Source: Malachius bipustulatus
Taxonomy: Eukaryota; Arthropoda; Insecta; Coleoptera; Melyridae
Reading direction: 5' to 3'
DNA: 64,000 bases
Assembly: GCA_910589415.1 (NCBI GenBank)
Contig: OU342630.1
Span: 18,571,867-18,635,866 of the forward strand
The notes beneath the pieces were generated by a model. It worked only from the letters and a program-made list of their open reading frames with translations, made no database searches and was not told where the DNA came from. Both the position numbers and the translations under genes were made by a program. This document shows, piece after piece, positions 35,395 through 47,899 of this stretch (position 1 is the first letter of the stretch; every line of letters starts with the position of its first letter).

Positions 35395-36110
35395 TGTGAG
35401 AGAAGCTCTCACGCCTGACAATGGTCGTGAGTTTAGAGCTGCTGTCATACAAGAATTAACAACCATATGGCCATCATGTAAAATTGTTAATGGTAGGCCT
35501 AGACATCCTGCAAGCCAAGGATTTGTTGAGCGATCAAATCAAGATGTCGAAGCTTACGTGCTTGGCTAATTGACAATGACACAAAAAATTATTTGGAACA
35601 GATCCAAAGACAGGACTCCAATCTACTCATATTTCAAAATATTTGCTCGAAAAGCTTGTTACTGAAGAGGATTTGACCAGTTTCTTCAACATCAAAACAA
35701 CAACAAAACTTCCCTTCGAGTGAACAGCTAAAACCACTCGAACCTGTTTACGATACTGCGTCAACATATGCACCGTCAGTTAGAACATCTGCTTTATCAA
35801 TTACACCAGAAGAGGGAGTGGTTGATGGAGAAGAAGAAATAATTGTGTTGTGGCTTAATATCCACTGGTTCTCATTCATGCGAGATTTGTGAAAATCCTT
35901 TCCATGTCATATGTGATGGAATTACATTAGAAGAAGAGGGATATGGATTTAAAATTCTATGTTATTTATGTCAAAAAGAAGATAAAATTATAGACCAGGG
36001 AGAGCATGCGGCAAAATACTTAAAAATACCACCTGAAAAAATGAAAGATACTTCTGTAAAAAAAAAACACGAAAGAAACATTAGTGAATTCCATTGTTTT
36101 AATAATTAAT
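35395..36110 (+). pseudogene. Integrase-type (rve-like) transposon relic, core and zinc finger
   Basis: At about 35400-35570 the frame shows LTPDNGREFRA followed by NGRPRHPASQGFVERSNQD, the second-Asp and catalytic-Glu region of an integrase-like DDE fold. The arrangement resembles KRBA2/SCAND3-type transposon-derived integrases. After frameshifts, 35843-36109 holds a small zinc-binding segment (CEICENPFHVICDGI then GYGFKILCYLCQ), which usually follows the integrase core in that family. The region is broken by stops. A LINE 3' tail (36116-36325) separates it from its Cys-rich C-terminus. Confidence 0.7.
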
Positions 36111-36115
36111 GTACC

Positions 36116-36325
36116 TAAGGTAGATAGAGGTATATTAGATGGAAAAAAAACATTACGGGGATAGTACATTGTATTATCCCTGTGATTAGGTACATTGTAC
36201 TAATATTTGTGCGCATGTAGTACGCCTTGACTTGCTACAAACATAATTTTATGTATACGTGGTCAAATAAAGATAATCTAATCTAATCTAATCTAATCTA
36301 ATCTAATCTAATCTAATCTAATCTA
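36116..36325 (+). mobile_element. Non-LTR retrotransposon 3' end with TAATC microsatellite tail
   Basis: The sequence runs into GGTCAAATAAAGATAATC and then about ten TAATC units (36274-36325). AATAAA followed by a pentamer tail is a LINE-type 3' end. It separates the two halves of the integrase-like relic, which suggests it is a 5'-truncated insertion into it. Confidence 0.65.
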
Positions 36326-36449
36326 GTACTGAGTACAAAAAATAATTTATATCAAATTGGTGATCTAGTTGGCATTATGAAAGATTGGATACCTAGAAAT
36401 GCTTTTCAAATATCTACAACCACATTTACTGAAACAGTCCAACCGAATA

Positions 36450-36620
36450 AGATGAGTCTACGTTCTACGTGAAATTGTAGGTAAATTATCTTTGGAGGTC
36501 AAGGGTTCAAGAAGTGTTCCTGTGAAAAATCCTGTGAAAGTACAATGCAAAACAAACAGGTGTGCCTGTAAGAAAAGTAGGGCCCTTTGTAACTCGAGAT
36601 GCCACAAGTCAACAACTTGT
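36450..36620 (+). pseudogene. Cys-rich C-terminus of the integrase-like transposon relic
   Basis: A reading frame gives VGKLSLEVKGSRSVPVK followed by CKTNRCACKKSRALCNSRCH and a final TTCF. This is the Cys-rich tail expected downstream of the zinc finger at 35843-36109 in KRBA2-like integrase ORFs. It is not preceded by a start codon of its own. Confidence 0.6.
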
Positions 36621-36953
36621 TTCAGTAAAAATAAAAATAATGAAAATTATATTATTATAACTACTGTGTGAAAGAATTGAATATTGTCTTGATTACTTTG
36701 AAATAAATAGTTTCATTTGGTTTCTATGACCAGAAGTGGTAGGTATCACTCTGTATTTTATAATGTCGGGTAGGCTGAATTATAATTTTTAATATCTTAA
36801 AAATTGTGTTTTTGTCATTTCACTGAAATAGTTTAAGAATTTAATCAAATCACTTAATTTCTTCAGTGAAAAGACCCTATAAAGTGATCATTTTCATCTT
36901 CCGTGAATTGAAATCAATTCTCTGTTTTTATCATATCCCTTCGACATATATGT

Positions 36954-37080
36954 ATACAGGGTGTCATATTCGAGCTATTATACATTATGTGGGTTCTCGA
37001 AAACTAGCAGAGATATTTGCTTGGTTAAATTGTGACAAAGTTGGATCTGAGAAAAAAAATCTAGTTATTTCTGATAGTTT
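36954..37080. repeat. Solo foldback-type terminus
   Basis: TATACAGGGTGTCATATTCG opens here with no mirrored end nearby. It is probably half of a decayed foldback element. The surrounding ORF at 36866-37084 crosses it and is not a gene. Confidence 0.4.
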
Positions 37081-37439
37081 TTGAAAAAAGGGACAAAAAA
37101 TATTTTTATTTTATTTTGAATTCCCATCTAGTGGGCTTATTTGAAAAGGTATCAAAAAACTGAAAGCACATTCCTACGGCCACTTTTTATTTGCTATCAA
37201 ATTATGTAATAAGATTGAGGATTCCACGTTTCGACTTTCCGCTGCCATCATGAATTTATTTTGTTTAAATACGCATCTGGATTTTTTTCTTGATTTTGGA
37301 AGGAAATGTTTTGGAAGGAAATGATGCCCTTAATTTATTCTATTCAGTTTTTCGTCTTTTTTGAGATTTGGTAATTTCAATAAAACATTTTTTTTAAATT
37401 CAGTTCAAAATAAGTTCATGATTTTCTCGAGAAGAAGAA

Positions 37440-38935
37440 ACCATGTCACCTCAAAATTAACAATAATGAAGAACACCATGGCAGAGGTGAAACAGCATAC
37501 GTTTTTAGGAATTATATTAGATCTAGGAATCTAGGAATACTTAGAACATTATAAAGTCAGCGGTGGAGCGCATCTGAATCTGTTCCTCTGACAATCTACC
37601 GTAGCCTGCTAAGGTGAAAGCTGGACTATGGGTGAGTAGCATATGGCACGGCAAAAAAACGGCATTGAGGAGACTCAACGTCATACATTGTCAAATTTTG
37701 CAGTTAGGATCGCCTCCCAATCTAAGAATCCAAATAATCAGAACCTCGCCGATCATAATTTCTACCAAGACAGATTCAAAAAACATCCCAGACTATCCAC
37801 ACTCTATTACCTCAACATGCAAGAACATCTAACCGAGGACGAGAGATACTTAGCATCGCTCCTAATAACCAGGAAAGAACCACCCTGGATGACACCCACA
37901 CCCACAATAGATACAACCCTCACAATTTACAGCAAAAGAGATGCCACATCACCCATAGAACTTCAGAAACATCTTGGAATCATATCATCCCGATATAGTT
38001 ATCTACACTGATTCATCGACAAGAGACAATGTAGCAGGCTGTGGCATCGTCACACCGACAACCAAACATCAATTTAAATTGACATCAATGACGTCAGTCT
38101 AGACAGCGGAATTGTACGCAATTAAAGAGGTCCTCACACATACACTGCGCAACTCCGGTAAAAATTTAGTAATATGTACTGATTCGCTGTCCTCGATACA
38201 ATCTATTGAACATATTTATACAAAGAATCAGATTTCCCATGAAATACGAGGCCTATGCCGCAAGCTTAAAGAGGTTGGAAATAACGTTACCATATTATGC
38301 ACACCATCTCATTGCGGTATAAAGGGAAACGAGGTGGCCGACCGAGTGGCACAAGAAGCGTGTAATATGGGGGACCCATGCCAAGATACCATATTATTCC
38401 AGGATATGAAGCTGAGATACAGTCACGGGTAAAGAATTCATGGCAGCAAAAGTGGGAAGAACAACACACGCACAATTAAGAACCATCGAACCCACCGTCA
38501 CACCAAGACGGTTAAACATAAATAGCAGAAGAGAAGGAGTAATACTCAGGAGATTAAGAATGGGATATACATCGATAACTCATAACCATACCCTACAAAA
38601 GAGCATTGCTCCCGTCTGCGATCTCTGTAATGTACAGCTGACCGTGGTCCATTTTCTGCTAGACTGTCCTCGGTTTTCACAAAAAAAAAAAGAGCTGACA
38701 ACAATCTTTTACCAATCTTGGAGAAGTACTCGATATTGGGTCATCAACGGCTACGAGTAATCTTTTGCAGTTCCTAAGGCAAACTGGACTTTATAATAAT
38801 TTAAACTTAATTTAGATAGATCATCATGTAATATAGCAGTTATTATAAGCATAGAATACATTGTATAATATAATGTAAAGGGTGCTAATGACCTATGACG
38901 TTGAAGCACCTTAATTTAATAAAAAAAAATAAAAA
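37440..38935 (+). pseudogene. I-type non-LTR retrotransposon relic with RNase H domain
   Basis: Plus strand, three frames. 37643-38011 covers the post-RT linker. An RNase H domain follows at about 37990-38360 with all four acidic sites visible: YTDSS, AELYAI, ICTDSLSSIQ and GNEVADRVA, plus the CTPSHCGI motif. 38440-38760 carries a C-terminal Cys-rich finger (CDLCNVQLTVVHFLLDC). Breaks are frameshifts near 37985 and 38430 and a TAG at 38100-38102. The 3' end (GGTGCTAATGACCTATGACG, TTGAAGCACCTTAATTTAAT) leading into an A-rich tail at about 38920 is typical of I-clade elements. It is 5' truncated. Confidence 0.85.
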
Positions 38936-39020
38936 TAAAATGTCTTTGGAAAAAAATCTTTGGAAAAGAAACTTACAGCACTGCGGTAAGCAAATTCAAC
39001 ACTCTTAAAAACAAAAAATC

Positions 39021-39992
39021 TATACATGGTGTTTACTGTAAGGTTGGCCAAACTTCACAGGCTGATTCTTCAAACTAAAATAAACAAAAATTTGTGAATG
39101 ACGTGTGTCCGGAAATGCACCGTTTTTGAGATACAGGGTATCGAAGAAATACTCTACTTTAAGTTCTTTATCCATATCTCGGGAACCGTATGAGATACAA
39201 TGTTCATCAGCTGTTATACACATGACGTGCTCACTGATCCCCTTATTTTCGCTTCGCGGTAAAATTAAGGTTTAAAAAAAATTTAGTGGCGTAGATTTTA
39301 GGTGTTTTGAGGGTTTCGATCCCCTTATTTCTGCGCCCCTGGATAAATGCGATTTTAAGCAGCGCCTTTGAGCTTCTTATGTTTTCTATACCAACAATGT
39401 ACTGATTACCGGCTCTAAAAAGAAGCGTTTCCGAGAAAAATTGCATTTTATGAGAGCAAACATCACTTTTTTAACGATATTTCAACAGAATTTTGGAAAA
39501 ATGAAAGTACCTAAGTGAAAACTTATTCCTACAATTAATGTTTTCTCTCATAAAATGACATTATTCTCGAAAACGGTTGACTTTAGAGCCGTTAATCAAG
39601 AGTACCTTATTGGTTTAAAAAACATTTTAAATGAGTTTAAAATGTTTTTTTAAAGTTTAAAGCCGCTGCTTAAAATCGTATTTATTCCAGTGGCGTAGAA
39701 ATTAGAGAAACCTTCAAAATACCCTAAATCTACGCCACTGAATTTTTTAAAACCTTTATTTTACGGCGAAAATAAGGGCATCAGTGAGTACATAGTGTGT
39801 ATAAGAGCTGAACTTTGTATCTCATACGGTTCTCGAGATATCGTCAAAAAACTGGAAAAAGATTATTTCTTCGACTCACTGTATCTCAAAAACGGTGCAT
39901 TTCCGGACACACGTTAATGGAAATTTTTTTGTTTACTTTAGTCTGAAGAATCAGCCTGTGAAGTTTCGCCAACCTTACAGTAAACAGTATAT
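39021..39992. mobile_element. Foldback element 5 (GTTTACTGTAAGGTTGGCC arms)
   Basis: The left end, GTTTACTGTAAGGTTGGCCA, with AACTTCACAGGCTGATTCTTC, is mirrored by GAAGAATCAGCCTGTGAAGT and GCCAACCTTACAGTAAAC at 39947-39986. Mirrored inner blocks include GGTGCATTTCCGGACACACG and CAGTGGCGTAG. Minus-strand ORFs at 39020-39223 and 39243-39446 are arm read-through. Confidence 0.88.
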
Positions 39993-42900
39993 CACAGCAT
40001 ACTTTGAGTGCGCGAGTTCCTAATCACCCTGTCTGATGACGTACCTGCACTTATATTTTTAAATTAAAAACTTTTTTGCGAATGTTTTCGAAATAAGCTA
40101 CTTTAATTATACATAGGTACCTATTTTGAAACTGAAATAGTAATAGGTAACAGCCACTCACTTATACAACGACAATGTCGTTTGATATGTTATATGCGTG
40201 CTGATGAAAATTTTGTGTAGGGTTTAATAGTTCCCAGAACACCTCAGTGCATGTGGAATTTAAAATTAATCATTTCGATAATTGAATTCCCGTTCCCAGT
40301 ATGCGGGTTTGCTATTAATTATTAGAGAAAACGTTTCTCGCATTTAGGTGCGCCGGCGACGGAGTTTCAGCGTATGTGCTTGCGGGAACGGATTGTAATC
40401 CGATTAAAAAAATTATCATGCAACCACCTAAATCAACATGCACGCAATTCTGAAAACGAATTGTATTATTTATTCACATAGATTGCTCAGTTCAATCAAT
40501 CATACAATGAAAAGCTTTGCGAAGAACATTTGTATAATTTCACCAGTACTTGAAAACTTATGTATGGCACTAGATGAATTTATTAGTCGTTACTAGAAAT
40601 TATAAAATGGAGTTACATTGTTTTCACTTTTAAAAATTTTGGACAGAAATAATATAAATATTCATTATATTGAGTGTTTGAGGCTCGAACACAATAGCAG
40701 GCCTTTCAGAGATCATTTTTTTTTTTGTTTTTTTAGGCCAATATTATAAAGTGTACACTCACAAAAATCTGGTCGCTGTTTTATATCATTATTGTCAGTT
40801 AGTGTTCAACAGATTTATTATTTTCGATAAACCTTAAACTCCTAATAATAAATCTTTTCTAAATTCCAGATTTTGTGTAAGTCATTTATTATCGCCACTT
40901 GCATAAAGGTACAAAATGCGCAATAGCGCAATACCACGGGCCTTCCTCATCCCGATCAACTATATAACAATAAAAAGTATGAGGGCGTTTTTTTTCAAAT
41001 TATTTTTTCTCTATAATTCGTAGTTATGGTTAGGCGAATAGAGGGGTTTTCTGTAATTTTCAGATGGCCTCTGGGGTACTCGTGATATAAGGAATAGTGG
41101 TGGTAGGAGGTTGAGTTGAAATTTTAATAGGATATTATTAAGACTTCTAACAACGGCAGGGAAAGGGGGGAGGGTGTTTTTACATTTATTTCTCTAAAAT
41201 GCTTCGTTCAAGATAAACAGGGCTTTGATGGAATTTTCAAATTGACTTTCCAAAGATAATTGATATTCTGATCTATTACCTCCATTCTTACGCTATTATG
41301 ATTGATCAATAATCTTATCTTTTCTAACAAAATAGCCTGTATTCTTATGGTAAAAAGACACAAAACATTAATTTTGTAGGGCCTCCGCGTGAAATGTTCA
41401 CGAAATGTCATAAGTACCTTCTGATTACGCTGTCTGATTGCTCCATTCACGATGATTGGACTGTAAAACTTTCTGTATGTATAGAAACGATTGCTTTTAT
41501 TAATGGTTCAGTCGTCGACTGCTCCTTGTCTTGACCAGGTGCTCACCTCACCAGTGGTTACTGTCTCTCGACACCTTACGAGCTAGTACCTACAGCCGAA
41601 CGATTTCCCCGTCAAGAAAAATATGTCAAGACAGCTGACACGATGATGAAAATATGTTAGGAACATCAGAGAGAGACCTCCGGCAATGCAAAGAAAGTCA
41701 CATAGGCTCGCGAAAAGGAAGGGCGCCTGCATAGCTCCAGACCGGCCAAGGAGAAAAAAACTAGAGAAAGTAACCACGAATCAGAATTCAGAATAACAAA
41801 AGGGTCCGGGGAAAAGGGAAGTTAATTAAAAGTCTGAAAGTACCAATAGAAAGTAACGGCACATAAAAATGAAGGGCAGGAACGTACGAAGAAGACAATC
41901 GGGTACCTGGAAGAAAAACGAGGAAAGTTAGTGGAAATCGAACCACAGAGAGAGTTTAAACTCCAGGAGGTGAGATCGCTTGTCCTTTCCTTTCTAGGAA
42001 AGGTCACGAGACCTTTCTTTATCTAATCGAGATTAATCCCATCTCGATTCGTGAATACACCAGTTTGTATGAAAGAGAGAAGAGAACGCTCGAACATAAT
42101 TATTAGTTTGCTTCAGGAACAAAATTATTAATTAATCTGAGTAATGAACACATGAACCTGATTACTTTGATCAGAGAACGTATTAATTAATTTGACTGAA
42201 ACATAAATTATAATTTTCGAAGATGTGTATTTACCAACATTAACATCCCCATATAGTAAGAAATCCAGAAAAAAGGGTAAAATGAAAGCACAGTTATGCA
42301 ACAAAGCTACGAGCAGACAGCTCCTTGGTAGGAAAAAGGGAGTTTTTTTTAATCGACTTCAGCACAGAAAGTGAATTCGAAACAGTAAAAATGTTGCATA
42401 TGGATCGCTCGGAGATCATCCGATTATTGATAAAACTAATAAAACTATTAAAACGAATTAAAATTACTACTCGTATTTGTCCTTTAGAGCACCGACTTAA
42501 CAATTGGTGATACCTGATCTAGTGATAATCTGCTTTTTCTGGTATAACTTAATATTCGCTAAATATTTTGGTAGTGAATTAAAATTATCGAAACACAAAA
42601 TCTCTCTTATCTACAAGAAGGGTTGAACAAAATTACTCCCGATATAAATGACAAAATTAGCTAAACCACAGAAGGAATTTTTGCTTTCCTATATACAGTT
42701 GACACAGTTCACAGTTGACAGGTATGTCAAGTGAGAATGTTTGAAACAGGTGACCACCCAAGGAGGTGGAAGCGTGAGTATCTTTATACCTATAATAGGG
42801 ATCCATTTAATACATACAAAAATGTATGTTGATGTTAGCTCATAAATTTTTTTGGCGTTAGTAAACTTGTGGTGGGCCCAATACTCTCCCGCGTTTTTAT

Positions 42901-43052
42901 CTTTTCAGGTAGGCATGACCAGCCGCCCCCATATGGTTCAACTGTCCAAAACTCAAATGCCAGAGAACGAAATTTATAGAATATATAATAATTAATAATT
43001 ATTCTAATCCCAAGTACTGACTCTGTCTATGAAACCCGCTCCTTACGCCGCG
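39993..43052. other. Non-coding stretch
   Basis: No gene is recognised. 41455-41960 is GC-richer and purine-rich and could be an LTR or other repeat, but no boundaries are seen. Short ORFs here (41208, 41583, 41822, 42294/42325) lack motifs. Confidence 0.4.
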
Positions 43053-43747
43053 TCCTAGCTGCATCCGGGGACTGCGTTGCGTGCGTTACGTGCGTGCGTT
43101 GCGGTGAACGATTAAAACAAAACACATGAAAAACAATGGGAGTGTTCACAGTAGACGCGTTTCCCGATAAAACGACACCGCAACGCACGCATTGTTTTAA
43201 ATTGAAATGTGTTGTATATCCATCCGTCAAAACTTTGCGATTTTTAATTTTTTACTGCGGGCACGAAGTTTTGATTTCCATCGGTCCAAAGCGAAACATT
43301 TTGTGCAATAGGAGAAATCTATTTTACAAGAACAATAATAGTCAAGGTACACTGGGAATGTAAAAATGTCTCGAATTTAGATTTTTAACGTAAGTATGAG
43401 GTCTATTAACTTCTATTGTAGACTTATTTTTATTTAACCTACCTTCTATTTATCTATCTATCAAATCTACCTATTTCTATAGATTACTTGCGTCTTATTG
43501 TGTCTTTCTCTTAAGTAACATGTTTCTTTCTGTGATTTTGAAGTCTTTCAAGCTCCAACAACCTACTGGTTTACAAAAACTAAAACGTATTTCATCTGAA
43601 GCTGCACCAGAAATAGTTGGATTGGAAACCATTTTCTCGCACGAACCGCACGCATTCAGTTAGGACACACTCAAAATTTCTCGTGCGATTTTGCGTTGCG
43701 TGCGTGCCTCGCATCGCACGCAACGCACTACCCGGATGCAGCTAGGA
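43053..43747. mobile_element. MITE with GC-rich subterminal repeats
   Basis: TCCTAGCTGCATCCGG (43053-43068) is mirrored by CCGGATGCAGCTAGGA (43732-43747). Just inside, GCGTTGCGTGCGTTACGTGC and its inverse relatives (TTGCGTTGCGTGCGTGCC, CGCACGCAACGCAC) are repeated. A second nested hairpin of the same words is at 43096-43190. Sequences with this layout are non-autonomous DNA elements. ORFs inside are shadows. Confidence 0.8.
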
Positions 43748-45387
43748 CATGGCGTTATAGTTGTTCGAAAGAAGGACTTTATGCACTCGAAGGGCATGTG
43801 ATTTCCTTACCACTCGTTCCTCAATTTTGTAGACCTGGAAGAGAAAAGCTAATACTTAATCAATTTGAGTCTAGTTTTGAAATCACATTTTCGTAACTTG
43901 AAGTTATTGATTATGTTTGAGTGTACGAGAAATTATTATAAAAAAAGGGACAAGTAGCAGAAAATTGAATTTATTCAATGGTACAAAATATGTGGACTGT
44001 ATGTGATTAAGTTTGTTACGGCGATTCTTCGTTATTGCTGCTTATGGGCGTTAATACTGCAACAAGGACAATAATTCGAATATTAGAAAGGAAGACAATA
44101 ATTATTACGGAAGGATTAGAAAGACTTACAATATAACATCACTGTTGTAATGGGCGACGTCCCGACAGGATGGTGTGATATCGGTCTTTGGTACTGCAGT
44201 GGTGTTGGTGTAGGTAAGTTATTAGAAATCTGGTGTCTTCCTGTCTTCCCGGTTCTATGCGGTCAAGGGATCGCTTTACTTGCGGCTACATCTGCTTAGC
44301 TTCGACACTTCGACGACGACGATGACGGAACGATGCGACGAGTCAACGATATGACTACAGCAATGGTCAACGATCGAATACGAATGAATGTATAGGTATT
44401 TCTTGGCCCACGAGTTTGGGACGGTCCATGCTTCCTTTGTCCTACCGAGGGCTGCCAACTCCGAGTGGATGGTAATGACTGATAATGTCTGCTAATGTTT
44501 CTGGGAAGGGAAGGTAGTTTTGGTATAAGGAGAGGAGGTATAAGGTTTTGGTTTAAAAGTGGTGCAGTATTAACACAAGGGGACGAAACAGATTATGACT
44601 GAGAAGTTGTTTCGTAGAGAGCTGTCCTATTGTTTTTTTCGAAATTGTGGACTTTGAATACCAATTTTTGTAATTTAGCCCAGAAACCATTTTCACAGAT
44701 ACAGGATTTTGCTTGTTTAGGTAAAGGATAGGAGTTTGAATATATTTGTAACATTTGAAGTATCTCCCGTATTCTGGGAAACCATGTGGTTAAATGTAAA
44801 TGAAAGGGCTCATGGAAATTTTTCATCGCGTTACTCTAGCATCACCTCCCATAAAAAATTTCTCGCCATAAAGAATCAGTTCTTAGTAAGCAGTTATTAT
44901 CATCTTCTATCATTTCAGTTATGTGTGCTCTGGTTGCTATCTACAGATTGGATTAGCGTATATTTATTGTGCTTTCTGATTATTGCATAGCCATGAACTA
45001 ATATGTTTTTAGTGTTAATGTAAAAAAAATATATACAATTATTTTAATTAAATGATTATGGATACGCTAGTTGATGTATAGAAAGGTTGGTTATAGGGCT
45101 AGGAATTTTGATATGTTGTTATGATAATTCTAACTATATTGTTGCGACAGGGAAATATTTTATAAAGGTGCGTACAGACATGCAACAGAACACCGTAACG
45201 TAACTTCACCGCGTATCAAGTATGGACGGCAGTCTGCAACATCGTACCAGTACAGTAACAGCGTAACACAGTAACATCGCAGCGTTAAGAATAAATATCA
45301 GAAGCATCAACCATGTAGCATTGGCTTGGCTACTGAACCTCGTTCTACTTCTTCTGCTTTGCCTATTCCTACAAATAAAACCAAAGC
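43748..45387. other. Non-coding stretch
   Basis: No gene is recognised. ORFs at 44276-44458, 44593-44826 and 44736-44990 overlap each other on opposite strands and show no motif. AAAGGTGCGTACAGACATGC at 45166 looks like a DNA-transposon terminus without a partner. Confidence 0.4.
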
Positions 45388-45545
45388 ACGGGTGGTAGCG
45401 CAGCGGGTTAGGTACGGTTGTTTGCGTTATCGTCTATAAAATAATTTATCTCATTAAAACGTTTCTTTGGCAATATGTGCTCGATCTCGAAGGCCAAAAT
45501 TATCAGAGTGGAGCGACTATGTCTTACCTACAAAGTTAAGACCGA
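45388..45545 (+). mobile_element. tRNA-derived SINE, copy 2 (B-box lost)
   Basis: GGTGGTAGCGCAGCGGGTTAGG (45391-45412) is a clear A-box-like tRNA start. The body CAGAGTGGAGCGACTATGTC is shared with the copy at 24070-24353. The B-box interval present in copy 1 is missing, so an internal deletion is likely. Confidence 0.7.
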
Positions 45546-45829
45546 TGCTCCCTCTTTTTCCAAAATAAAATAATAAAACTAAACTATCTTCTCAGTCTTG
45601 TGCATTAAACCAAACACCAAATATCAATAGACCTAACTTGTGTGCATTTGACATGTGTAACTTTTCACTGCAATGACAATACTGACAGCAGTGACAGCGG
45701 AAGCTGACCACATTGCTTAAATTCTTTAAAATTGTTCACACTATTTACAGTTTTTCCGTATTTTTTAAACTGTTTACAATTCTTTACATTATTTACGTTT
45801 TCTTTACATGAAAAGCGTAATAGTTATTT

Positions 45830-46410
45830 ACGTACAGAGGGCCGAAGGAAGAAGATTACGCCCGCGGACGAAGTTTGAAGCCCGACGCGCCAGCGGAGGG
45901 CCTTTATTCGGCTAAGGGCGTAATCTTTCCTTCGGGCAGAGGTACGTACAACGTTTTACGCACAATTGCATCAAAACAATAACAATAATATTCCTAATAT
46001 AAAATAATAATTTTTGACGTTCATTTAAAATTAATTATTTGACAGCAGCGTTTGACGTTGAACAATTAATATAATCGATAAGTCAACTTGTATTAATTTC
46101 GCAATGAGACATTCTTCAGAAGCGACTTCTGGTTGATGGAATTACTTTCCAGAATGTTTCCAACTGTGTTTTTAATATTACAAATAATTAATTATATTTA
46201 TAATATAATCCCAAAGTATGTACCTATTAATAAATAAAGATAACAGTTCAAACAACAAAGCATACATTATTTCATAATCAGCGGGCTTTTTCTCTACTTT
46301 ACGGCCCGCCGGGCTTTTTCTCTACTTTACGGCCCGCTAGTCGTAAAGTCATAGTTTCCGCCATGGTAACTAAGACGTAAACAACCAATTTTGATTCAAT
46401 TGTGCGTAAA
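45830..46410. repeat. Composite GC-rich inverted-repeat region
   Basis: Two inverted repeats lie side by side. The first is ACGTACAGAGG-GCCGAAGG...GATTACGCCC (45830-45862) against GGGCGTAATC...CCTTCGGGCAGAGGTACGT (45916-45947). The second is TTTTACGCACAATTGCATCA (45955-45974) against TTGATTCAATTGTGCGTAAA (46391-46410). The second pair would delimit a 0.45-kb TIR element. Confidence 0.65.
46282..46337 (+). repeat. Perfect tandem duplication of 28 bp
   Basis: CGGGCTTTTTCTCTACTTTA with CGGCCCGC is repeated exactly twice head to tail. Each unit begins CGGGC and ends GCCCG, so each can form a hairpin. Confidence 0.9.
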
Positions 46411-47879
46411 GAATATTTCTTTACACATGAATGCCCATCCCTGGTGTCAAATTAGAAACTTAGAAAAAGAAAGTTGTTATTCTTATGTCCATTAAATTGA
46501 AGTAAGTCATGAAATTAATATATAAATTACTCAACAGTTTACCCTGATATTTTCTTCTCGAATCGTCGTTTTTTACTGTCACCCTCGCCACAATACCGAA
46601 GCTGACGTCTATACCTAGGTTTATAAGAGAAAGTCTCTACGCAATATGGAGCTTCTCTCGCAGCACAAAACAACCATCCGAGTCTTTTGATTGTTTCTTA
46701 ATGGCACGTAAACCTGACGTCCTGTAATATTCATCAATGATAAACGGTGCGGTTAGCAGCAGACACGGTACTTAACGTCTTTCTTGATTAGAACTGATAC
46801 CGTTCCCCCCAAGCGGTAAATAGACCGGAATAATGTGTTGCATTGAAACGACTGCGTTTAGTAACGACTGCAGACATGAGGCTCGCCAAACATGGAGAAT
46901 TTAGAAATAATTCATGACTTAGCGGTTTCGGGGATGTTTACCCGCGGAAGAATAGCATAAAAATGCTAATAGATGCCACCAGTGAAATGTTGAACAGGGG
47001 CGCGTCTATCTAGAGCCCAGATGCAGTCAAACTATTGATTGGATTGTTATGAAAGTTTAAATATACCTACAGCCATTTTCTTCTCTTAACCACTTCGCTC
47101 TGCACAAAATTAATTCTGAATAAATTACAATATTAATTTCTGTGTTAATAAACGTACATATACGTAGTAAGACCATTTAGCCTATTTATGAATGAAAAAC
47201 ATAATAAGAATTATTATAGCAGATATTATGCAAACGGCCAATAAAGCGTGTTCGAAAAGATATCTGTTTAGAGTAAGCAGCAAAGGGGTTTGTCTCGACT
47301 TCAAACTTAATCCACTTTTACAACTAACAGCTCTTGATTTTGCTAGGTTAGATCTATAATTCTATTGCAATTATTATTATTATTGAATCGCTCATTTCAT
47401 AAGCATAATGTTATATCGAAGTGGCTTTCCTAAAATAATCAATGCAACTGTTACAACTGCTGTTATCAAAATAAAACTTGAGTTATAAAGTATTTGGATA
47501 AACTAAATGAATAACCATTAAAATAATAAAGACTAATAAGAATAAAGTTTAATTTACTTTGCTTTCAACTTTTCATTTACAACGTATAATTTTTATAGTT
47601 AAACGTAAAATAATAATCCCTCAATTAATTTCAATTGTATATTTTGAAGCCCCTAAACATTTTTAGAAGCTTTTGATTATTTATTTCAATTCAGAATTTG
47701 ATAAGATTTATAAAAAAACCATCTTGCGCATCAATCGCAGAAATAGTGTATTTTTATGCGATTCAATTATGCATATTTTCACCGCTTTTTAAATTGGATT
47801 TCTGAAATTTTCCATAGTCAGGTCATATTAGCGTAGTAGTTTACTGAGAAAATTTCATTTCATTTAGTTTGAAAACGTG
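46411..47879. other. Non-coding stretch
   Basis: No gene, RNA or repeat structure is recognised. Confidence 0.4.
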
Positions 47880-47899
47880 CCTTGCCTTAGAATGGATTT

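Noticed and set aside
36116..36325. TAATC array considered as telomere-like repeat
   Set aside because: The insect telomere repeat is normally TTAGG. The AATAAA next to the array and its single short occurrence fit a LINE tail.
46282..46337. 28-bp tandem unit considered as the start of a CRISPR-like or satellite array
   Set aside because: There are only two adjacent copies without spacers, in a eukaryotic context.
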